Source of the DNA: Serripes groenlandicus
Lineage: Eukaryota > Mollusca > Bivalvia > Cardiida > Cardiidae
DNA length: 64,000 bases
Assembly: GCA_031761405.1 (NCBI GenBank)
Contig: JASEVX010000132.1
Coordinates: 482,692-546,691 of the forward strand
Direction: 5' to 3'
The position numbers and the translations under genes are program-made. Below the pieces are notes generated by a model. It saw nothing but the letters and a program-made list of their open reading frames with translations. It was not told the origin of the DNA and did no database searches. Every line of letters begins with the position of its first letter. Positions within the stretch are counted from its first letter, which is position 1. Positions 54,966 to 64,000 of this stretch are shown here, in pieces.

Positions 54966-57715
54966 GTGCCTTGATCTGTGCCTTGATCTGTGTCTTGATC
55001 TGTGAATCTTTCATCTCGGTTGGTTATATCTGGAACGTAAATGAAACCTGTAGACGCATTTCGATGCAATTGAAGCAGTCGAGTATTGAAAACATTGTGA
55101 CAAAAGTAGAAAATGCTCAACAAACGTCCTAACCCTTTCCCACATGTAGACTCATGTTGATGCATAGGATGCGGCTTTTGAAAACATTGTGACAAACGTA
55201 GTAGACATGGTTCAAATCGAACAGTTAATGCTCCTTTTCCCACATTTATTCCAAACGAGCAAGTAATTAATCCTTACCTTGTCGCTGCGTGAAGGAGGCG
55301 TAGTTCTGAAGTCCACCAGTGTGCTGTGCCTTGATCTGTGCCTTGGTCTGTGTCTTTGATCTGTGAATGTAAATGAAACCTGTAGACGCATTTCGATGCA
55401 ATCATTGAAGCAGTCGAGTATTAACAACATTGTGACAAAAGTAGAAAATGCTAAACAAACTTACTAATCCTTTCCAACATGTAGACGCAATGTAGATGCA
55501 TATGATGCGGCTTTTGAAAACATTGTGACAAACGTAGTAGACATGGTTCAAATCGAACAGTTAATACTCCTTTTCCCACATTTATTCGAAACGAGCAAGT
55601 AATTAATCCTTACCTTGTCGCTGCGTGAAGGAGGCGTAGTTCTGAAGTCCACCAGTGTGCTGTGCCTTGATCTGTGCCTTGGTCTGTGTCTTTGATCTGT
55701 GAATGTAAATGAAACCTGTAGACGCATTTCGATGCAATCATTGAAGCAGTCTAGTATTAACAACATTGTGACAAAAGTAGAAAATGCTAAACAAACTTCC
55801 TAATCCTTTCCAACATGTAGACGCAATGTAGATGCATATGATGCGGCTTTTGAAAACATTGTGACAAACGTAGTAGACATGGTTCAAATCGAACAGTTAA
55901 TGCTCCTTTTCCCGCATTTATTCGAAACGAGCAAGTAATTAATCCTTACCTTGTCGCTGCGTGAAGGAGGCGTAGTTCTGAAGTCCACCAGTGTGCTGTG
56001 CCTTGGTCTGTGTCTTTGATCTGTGAATGTAAATGAAACCTGTAGACGCATTTCGATGCAATCATTGAAGCAGTCGAGTATTAACAACATTGTGACAAAA
56101 GTAGAAAATGCTAAACAAACTTCCTAATCCTTTCCAACATGTAGACGCAATGTAGATGCATATGATGCGGCTTTTGAAAACATTGTGACAAACGTAGTAG
56201 ACATGGTTCAAATCGAACAGTTAATGTTCCTTTTCCCGCATTTATTCGAAACGAGCAAGTAATTAATCCTTACCTTGTCGCTGCGTGAAGGAGGCGTAGT
56301 TCTGAAGTCCACCAGTGTGCTGTGCCTTGATCTGTGCCTTGGTCTGTGTCTTTGATCTGTGAATGTAAATGAAACCTGTAGACGCATTTCGATGCAATCA
56401 TTGAAGCAGTCGAGTATTAACAACATTGTGACAAAAGTAGAAAATGCTAAACAAACTTCCTAATCCTTTCCAACATGTAGACGCAATGTAGATGCATATG
56501 ATGCGGCTTTTGAAAACATTGTGACAAACGTAGTAGACATGGTTCAAATCGAACAGTTAATGCTCCTTTTCCCGCATTTATTCGAAACGAGCAAGTAATT
56601 AATCCTTACCTTGTCGCTGCGTGAAGGAGGCGTAGTTCTGAAGTCCACCAGTGTGCTGTGCCTTGATCTGTGCCTTGGTCTGTGTCTTTGATCTGTGAAT
56701 GTAAATGAAACCTGTAGACGCATTTCGATGCAATCATTGAAGCAGTCGAGTATTAACAACATTGTGACAAAAGTAGAAAATGCTAAACAAACTTCCTAAT
56801 CCTTTCCAACATGTAGACGCAATGTAGATGCATATGATGCGGCTTTTGAAAACATTGTGACAAACGTAGTAGACATGGTTCAAATCGAACAGTTAATGCT
56901 CCTTTTCCCGCATTTATTCGAAACGAGCAAGTAATTAATCCTTACCTTGTCGCTGCGTGAAGGAGGCGTAGTTCTGAAGTCCACCAGTGTGCTGTGCCTT
57001 GATCTGTGCCTTGGTCTGTGTCTTTGATCTGTGAATGTAAATGAAACCTGTAGACGCATTTCGATGCAATCATTGAAGCAGTCGAGTATTAACAACATTG
57101 TGACAAAAGTAGAAAATGCTAAACAAACTTCCTAATCCTTTCCAACATGTAGACGCAATGTAGATGCATATGATGCGGCTTTTGAAAACATTGTGACAAA
57201 CGTAGTAGACATGGTTCAAATCGAACAGTTAATGCTCCTTTTCCCGCATTTATTCGAAACGAGCAAGTAATTAATCCTTACCTTGTCGCTGCGTGAAGGA
57301 GGCGTAGTTCTGAAGTCCACCAGTGTGCTGTGCCTTGGTCTGTGTCTTTGATCTGTGAATGTAAATGAAACCTGTAGACGCATTTCGATGCAATCATTGA
57401 AGCAGTCGATTATTAACAACATTGTGACAAAAGTAGAAAATGCTAAACAAACTTCCTAATCCTTTCCAACATGTAGACGCAATGTAGATGCATATGATGC
57501 GGCTTTTGAAAACATTGTGACAAACGTAGTAGACATGGTTCAAATCGAACAGTTAATGCTCCTTTTCCCGCATTTATTCGAAACGAGCAAGTAATTAATC
57601 CTTACCTTGTCGCTGCGTGAAGGAGGCGTAGTTCTGAAGTCCACCAGTGTGCTGTGCCTTGATCTGTGTTTTCATCTGTAAATCTTTCATCTTGGTCGGT
57701 TATATCTGGAACGTA
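54966..57715. repeat. ~336 bp tandem array, eight units
   Basis: [21 protein letters not shown] unit starts fall at 336 bp steps, twice 324 because the 12 nt CCTTGATCTGTG is missing (units at about 55884 and 57216). Internal units differ by only a few bases. The two outermost ends share a variant (CTTTCATCTCGGTTGG/CTTTCATCTTGGTCGG, then TTATATCTGGAACGTAAAT) absent from the middle units. Each unit also contains a MITE-like piece (CCTTTCCAACATGTAGACGC...TTTTGAAAACATTGTGACAA). Short minus-strand frames in every unit are copies of one another. Confidence 0.93.
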
Positions 57716-57719
57716 AATT

Positions 57720-58057
57720 AAAGAGAGAGAGAGATAGAGAGAAATGAGAGAGGGGGAGGAAGAGTGAGAGAGAATAAGAAAGAAGAGAGAAGAGAAGAGA
57801 GAAGTATTTTGATTGATTGATTGATTTATTTATTTTGATTTATTTAGTTATTTTTTTATTTATTTTGATTGATTGATTGATTTATTGATTTATTTATTTT
57901 TATTGATTGATTGATTTATTTTGATTGATTGATTGATTTATTTATTTTGATTTATTTAGTTATTTTTTTATTTATTTTGATTGATTGATTTATATATTTA
58001 TTTATTTATTTTTATTGATTGATTGATTTATTTTTATTGATTTATTTATTTTTATTG

Positions 58058-58088
<31 letters not shown>

Positions 58089-58105
58089 GGATTGATTGAT
58101 TGATT
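57720..58105. repeat. GA tract followed by (GATT)n/(TTTA)n microsatellite
   Basis: 57720-57805 is purine-rich. 57806-58105 is built from GATTGATTGATTTATTTATT-type tetranucleotides. Confidence 0.9.
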
Positions 58106-58113
58106 GATTGATT

Positions 58114-58147
<34 letters not shown>

Positions 58148-61100
58148 AGAGAGAGAGAAGAAGAAGAGAATAAAAAAAGAAAGAAAGATAGAGAGAGAGA
58201 GAAAGTGAGAAAGATAATAAAAAAAGAAAGAAAGATAGAGAGAGATAAAGTGAGAGAAAGTGAGAAAGATAATAAAAAAAGAAAGAAAGATAGAGAGAGA
58301 GAGAAAGTGAGAAAGATAATAAAAAAAGAAAGAAAGATAGAAAGAGAGAGAAAGTGAGAAAGATAATAAAAAAAGAAAGAAAGATAGAGAGAGAGAGAAA
58401 GTGAGAAAGATAATAAAAAAAGAAAGAAAGATAGAGAGAGAGAGAGAGAGAAAGTGAGAAAGATAATAAAAAAAGAAAGAAAGATAGAGAGAGAGAGAGA
58501 GAAAGTGAGAAAGATAATAAAAAAAGAAAGAAAGATAGAAAGAATAAAAGGGAGAGAGAGAGAGAGAGAAAGTGAGAAAGATAATAAAAAAAGAAAGAAA
58601 GATAGAGAGAGAGAAAGTGAGAGAAAGTGAGAAAGATAATAAAAAAAGAAAGAAAGATAGAAAGAGAGAGAAAGTGAGAAAGATAATAAAAACAGAAAGA
58701 AAGATAGAGAGAGAGAGAGAAAGTGAGAAAGATAATAAAAAAAGAAAGAAAGATAGAGAGAGAGAGAGAAAGTGAGAAAGATAATAAAAAAAGAAAGAAA
58801 GATAGAAAGAATAAAAGGGAGAGAGAGAGAGAGAAAGTGAGAAAGATAATAAAAAAAGAAAGAAAGATAGAGAGAGAGAAAGTGAGAAAGATAATAAAAA
58901 AAGAAAGAAAGATAGAGAGAGAGAGAGAAAGTGAGAAAGATAATAAAAAAAGAAAGAAAGATAGAAAGAATAAAAGGGAGAGAGAAAGTGAGAAAGATAA
59001 TAAAAAAAGAAAGAAAGATAGAGAGAGAGAGAAAGTGAGAAAGATAATAAAAAAAGAAAGAAAGATAGAGAGAGAGAGAAAGTGAGAAAGATAATAAAAA
59101 AAGAAAGAAGGATAGAGAGAGAGAGAAAGTGAGAAAGATAATAAAAAAAGAAAGAAAGATAGAGAGAGAGAAAGTGAGAAAGATAATAAAAAAAGAAAGA
59201 AAGATAGAGAGAGAGAGAAAGTGAGAAAGATAATAAAAAAAGAAAGAAAGATAGAAAGAATAAAAGGGAGAGAGAGAGAAAGTGAGAAAGATAATAAAAA
59301 AAGAAAGAAAGATAGAGAGAGAGAGAAAGTGAGAAAGATAATAAAAAAAGAAAGAAAGATAGAAAGAATAAAAGGGAGAGAGAGAGAAAGTGAGAAAGAT
59401 AATAAAAAAAGAAAGAAAGATAGAGAGAGAGAGAAAGTGAGAAAGATAATAAAAAAGAAAGAGAGATAGAAAGAATAAAAGGGAGAGAGAAAGTGAGAAA
59501 GATAATAAAAAAAGAAAGAAAGATAGAGAGAGAGAGAAAGTGAGAAAGATAATAAAAAAAGAAAGAAGGATAGAGAGAGAGAGAAAGTGAGAAAGATAAT
59601 AAAAAAAGAAAGAAAGATAGAGAGAGAGAGAAAGTGAGAAGATAATAAAAAAAGAAAGAAAGATAGAGAGAGAGAAAGTGAGAAAGATAATAAAAAAGAA
59701 AGAAAGATAGAGAGAGAGAGAAAGTGAGAAAGATAATAAAAAAGAAAGAAAGATAGAGAGAGAGAGAAAGTGAGAAAGATAATAAAAAAAGAAAGAAAGA
59801 TAGAGAGAGAGAGAAAGTGAGAAAGATAATAAAAAAAGAAAGAAAGATAGAGAGAGAGAGAGAGAAAGTGAGAAAGATAATAAAAAAAGAAAGAAAGATA
59901 GAGAGAGAGAGAGAAAGTGAGAAAGATAATAAAAAAAGAAAGAAAGATAGAAAGAATAAAAGGGAGAGAGAGAGAGAGAGAAAGATAATAAAAAAGAAAG
60001 AAAGATAGAGAGAGAGAAAGTGAGAAAGATAATAAAAAAGAAAGAAAGATAGAGAGAGAGAGAGAAAGTGAGAAAGATAATAAAAAAGAAAGAAAGATAG
60101 AAAGAATAAAAGGGAGAGAGAAAGTGAGAAAGATAATTAAAAAGAAAGAAAGATAGAGAGAGAGAGAAAGTGAGAAAGATAATAAAAAAGAAAGAAAGAT
60201 AGAGAGAGAGAGAAAGTGAGAAAGATAATAAAAAAGAAAGAAGGATAGAGAGAGAGAGAAAGTGAGAAAGATAATAAAAAAAGAAAGAAAGATAGAGAGA
60301 GAGAGAGAAAGTGAGAAAGATAATAAAAAAAGAAAGAAAGATAGAGAGAGAGAGAAAGTGAGAAAGATAATAAAAAAAGAAAGAAAGATAGAGAGAGAGA
60401 GAAAGTGAGAAAGATAATAAAAAAAGAAAGAAAGATAGAGAGAGAGAGAGAGAGAAAGTGAGAAAGATAATAAAAAAGAAAGAAAGATAGAGAGAGAGAG
60501 AGAGAAAGTGAGAAAGATAATAAAAAAGAAAGAAAGATAGAGAGAGAGAGAGAAAGTGAGAAAGATAATAAAAAAAGAAAGAAAGATAGAAAGAATAAAA
60601 GGGAGAGAGAAAGTGAGAAAGATAATAAAAAAGAAAGAAAGATAGAGAGAGAGAGAGAAAGTGAGAAAGATAATAAAAAAAGAAAGAAAGATAGAGAGAG
60701 AGAGAAAGTGAGAAAGATAATAAAAAAAGAAAGAAGGATAGAGAGAGAGAGAAAGTGAGAAAGATAATAAAAAAAGAAAGAAAGATAGAGAGAGAGAAAG
60801 TGAGAAAGATAATAAAAAAGAAAGAAAGATAGAGAGAGAGAGAAAGTGAGAAAGATAATAAAAAAAGAAAGAAAGATAGAGAGAGAGAGAAAGTGAGAAA
60901 GATAATAAAAAAAGAAAGAAAGATAGAGAGAGAGAGAAAGTGAGAAAGATAATAAAAAAAGAAAGAAAGATAGAGAGAGAGAGAAAGTGAGAAGATAATA
61001 AAAAAGAAGAAAGATAGAGAGAGAGAGAAAGTGAGAAAGATAATAAAAAAAGAAAGAAAGATAGAGAGAGAGAGAGAGAAAGTGAGAAAGATAATAAAAA

Positions 61101-63420
61101 AGAAAGAAAGATAGAGAGAGAGAGAGAAAGTGAGAAAGATAATAAAAAAAGAAAGAAAGATAGAAAGAATAAAAGGGAGAGAGAGAGAGAGAGAAAGTGA
61201 GAAAGATAATAAAAAAGAAAGAAAGATAGAGAGAGAGAGAAAGTGAGAAAGATAATAAAAAAGAAAGAAAGATAGAGAGAGAGAAAGTGAGAAAGATAAT
61301 AAAAAAGAAAGAAAGATAGAAAGAATAAAAGGGAGAGAGAAAGTGAGAAAGATAATAAAAAAAGAAAGAAAGATAGAGAGAGAGAGAAAGTGAGAAAGAT
61401 AATAAAAAAGAAAGAAAGATAGAGAGAGAGAGAAAGTGAGAAAGATAATAAAAAAGAAAGAAGGATAGAGAGAGAGAGAAAGTGAGAAAGATAATAAAAA
61501 AGAAGAAAGATAGAGAGAGAGAGAGAAAGTGAGAAAGATAATAAAAAAGAAAGAAAGATAGAGAGAGAGAAAGTGAGAAAGATAATAAAAAGAAAGAAAG
61601 ATAGAGAGAGAGAGAAAGTGAGAAAGATAATAAAAAAGAAAGAAAGATAGAGAGAGAGAGAAAGTGAGAAGATAATAAAAAAGAAAGAAAGATAGAGAGA
61701 GAGAGAAAGTGAGAAAGATAATAAAAAAGAAAGAAAGATAGAGAGAGAGAGAGAGAGAAAGTGAGAAAGATAATAAAAAAGAAAGAAAGATAGAGAGAGA
61801 GAGAGAGAAAGTGAGAAAGATAATAAAAAAGAAAGAAAGATAGAGAGAGAGAGAGAAAGTGAGAAAGATAATAAAAAAGAAAGAAGATAGAAAGAATAAA
61901 AGGGAGAGAGAGAGAGAGAGAAAGTGAGAAAGATAATAAAAAAGAAAGAAAGATAGAGAGAGAGAAGTGAGAGAAAGTGAGAAAGATAATAAAAAAAGAA
62001 AGAAAGATAGAAAGAGAGAGAAAGTGAGAAAGATAATAAAAACAGAAAGAAAGATAGAGAGAGAGAGAGAAAGTGAGAAAGATAATAAAAAAGAAAGAAA
62101 GATAGAGAGAGAGAGAGAAAGTGAGAAAGATAATAAAAAAAGAAAGAAGATAGAAAGAATAAAAGGGAGAGAGAGAGAGAGAAAGTGAGAAAGATAATAA
62201 AAAAGAAAGAAAGAGAGAGAGAGAAGTGAGAAAGATAATAAAAAAAGAAAGAAAGATAGAGAGAGAGAGAGAAAGTGAGAAAGATAATAAAAAAGAAAGA
62301 AAGATAGAAAGAATAAAAGGGAGAGAGAAAGTGAGAAAGATAATAAAAAAAGAAGAAAGATAGAGAGAGAGAGAAAGTGAGAAAGATAATAAAAAGAAAG
62401 AAAGATAGAGAGAGAGAGAAAGTGAGAAAGATAATAAAAAAAGAAAGAAGGATAGAGAGAGAGAGAAAGTGAGAAAGATAATAAAAAAGAAAGAAAGATA
62501 GAGAGAGAGAGAAAGTGAGAAAGATAATAAAAAAGAAAGAAAGATAGAAAGAATAAAAGGGAGAGAGAGAGAAAGTGAGAAAGATAATAAAAAAGAAAGA
62601 AAGATAGAGAGAGAGAAAGTGAGAAAGATAATAAAAAAGAAAGAAAGATAGAGAGAGAGAGAAAGTGAGAAAGATAATAAAAAAGAAAGAAGGATAGAGA
62701 GAGAGAGAAGTGAGAAAGATAATAAAAAAGAAAGAAAGATAGAGAGAGAGAGAAAGTGAGAAAGATAATAAAAAAAGAAAGAAAGATAGAGAGAGAGAGA
62801 AAGTGAGAAAGATAATAAAAAAGAAAGAAAGATAGAAAGAATAAAAGGGAGAGAGAGAGAAAGTGAGAAAGATAATAAAAAAAGAAAGAAAGATAGAGAG
62901 AGAGAGAAAGTGAGAAAGATAATAAAAAAGAAAGAAAGATAGAGAGAGAGAGAAAGTGAGAAAGATAATAAAAAAGAAAGAAAGATAGAGAGAGAGAAAG
63001 TGAGAAAGATAATAAAAAAGAAAGAAAGATAGAGAGAGAAAGTGAGAAAGATAATAAAAAAGAAGAAAGATAGAAAGAATAAAAGGGAGAGAGAGAGAGG
63101 GAGAGAGAGAAGGTGAGAAAGATAATAAAAAAAGAAAGAAGATAGAAAGAATAAAGGGAGAGAGAAAGTGAGAAAGATAATAAAAAAAGAAAGAAAGATA
63201 GAGAGAGAGAAAGTGAGAAAGATAATAAAAAAAGAAAGATAGAAAGAATAAAAGGGAGAGAGAGAGAAAGTGAGAAAGATAATAAAAAAAGAAAGAAAGA
63301 TAGAGAGAGAGAGAAAGTGAGAAAGATAATAAAAAAAGAAAGAAAGATAGAGAGAGAAAGTGAGAAAGATAATAAAAAAAGAAAGAAAGATAGAGAGAGC
63401 GAGAAAGTGAGAAAGATAAT

Positions 63421-63451
<31 letters not shown>

Positions 63452-64000
63452 AAGTGAGAAAGATAATAAAAAAAGAAAGAAAGATAGAGAGAGAGAGAAA
63501 GTGAGAAAGATAATAAAAAAAGAAAGAAAGATAGAGAGAGAGAAAGTGAGAAAGATAATAAAAAAAGAAAGAAAGATAGAGAGAGAGAGAAAGTGAGAAA
63601 GATAATAAAAAAAGAAAGAAAGATAGAAAGAATAAAAGGGAGAGAGAAAGTGAGAAAGATAATAAAAAAAGAAAGAAAGATAGAGAGAGAGAAAGTGAGA
63701 AAGATAATAAAAAAAGAAAGAAAGATAGAAAGAATAAAGGGAGAGAGAGAAAGTGAGAAAGATAATAAAAAAGAAAGAAAGATAGAAAGATAAAAGGGAG
63801 AGAGAAGTGAGAAAGATAATAAAAAAAGAAAGAAAGATAGAGAGAGAGAGAAAGTGAGAAAGATAATAAAAAAGAAAGAAAGATAGAAAGAATAAAAGGA
63901 GAGAGAGAGAGAAAGTGAGAAAGATAATAAAAAGAAGAAAGAAAGATAGAGAGAGAGAGAAAGTGAGATAGAGAGAGGGGGGAGAGAGAGAGGGGGAGAT
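58106..64000. repeat. GA-rich satellite, ~46 bp unit, runs off the window
   Basis: More than 110 units of GAGAGAAAGTGAGAAAGATA + ATAAAAAAAGAAAGAAAGAT with variable (GA)n. Every few units a longer variant carries AGAAAGAATAAAAGGGAGAG, giving a higher-order pattern. Virtually no C occurs on the + strand. Lys/Glu/Arg-rich frames are satellite translations. Single-base A and G run-length changes are concentrated at 59,640-63,130, which may reflect sequencing or consensus error. Confidence 0.95.

Noticed and set aside
54628..55243. Hydrophobic minus-strand frames of 128-145 residues rich in Val/Leu/Cys/Phe/Trp
   Set aside because: They read the strand opposite an AC-rich minisatellite. Composition alone creates the membrane-like look.
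58572..63793. Lys/Arg/Glu-rich open frames up to 120 residues
   Set aside because: Translations of the GA satellite. They shift phase with unit length and lack any flanking gene signals.

Overview
The window is eukaryotic, animal nuclear DNA, and almost certainly from a bivalve mollusc. The grounds are spliced exons of a bicarbonate transporter, a dense field of T-flanked repeats with (CCGT)n/(CTGT)n microsatellites and ~150-170 bp core units resembling molluscan pearl/HINE repeats, and tRNA-derived SINEs ending in the GGCGTTAAACCCCAA(TCAA)n tail common in molluscs. The species cannot be fixed from sequence alone. There is no prokaryotic gene organisation. Most of the long open frames are repeat-derived.

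Two host genes are visible, both on the + strand. (1) The C-terminal half of an SLC4-family sodium/bicarbonate transporter lies in six exons from 8077 to about 27182: 8077-8190, 9335-9502, 14658-14836, 21150-21222, 25171-25416 and 27096-27178/27233. Reading phases agree at every junction. The gene is heavily remodelled. A tandem segmental duplication, bounded by TTAA-flanked MITEs, carries second copies of two exons (16157-16324 intact, 16958-17055 broken). The 5' edges of two other exons are tandemly duplicated with periods of 78 and 84 bp, both multiples of three. The last exon has an in-frame TAA that overlaps a possible splice donor. (2) Three phase-compatible exons (34834-34920, 36869-36981, 43266-43489 with stop) belong to a downstream gene I do not recognise.

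Mobile DNA: a complete-looking piggyBac element (9565-14086) has an intact 581-residue antisense transposase in an SLC4 intron. It sits exactly between TTAA copies, and the duplicated paralogous segment keeps the empty site at 16383-16386. A 90-230 bp TTAA MITE family (termini CCCTTTCCCTCATA) is scattered from 8.8 to 30 kb. At least six families of T-flanked, hairpin-ended, non-autonomous elements (Helentron/HINE-like by architecture) fill much of 1-5.5, 19-25, 27-34, 37-38, 41-53 kb. Their internal ~150-166 bp repeats carry strikingly regular matches to known transcription-factor motifs (CTCF-like in one family, nuclear-receptor DR1/DR2 in others).

Layout: 1-1050 element end; 1075-6800 palindromic satellite complex; 6800-8076 intron and relics; 8077-27240 SLC4 gene with repeats; 27240-34800 repeats; 34834-43489 unknown gene with long introns; 43500-54650 repeats and SINEs; 54655-54965 AC-rich minisatellite; 54966-57715 ~336 bp tandem array; 57720-64000 GA-rich satellite running off the window.
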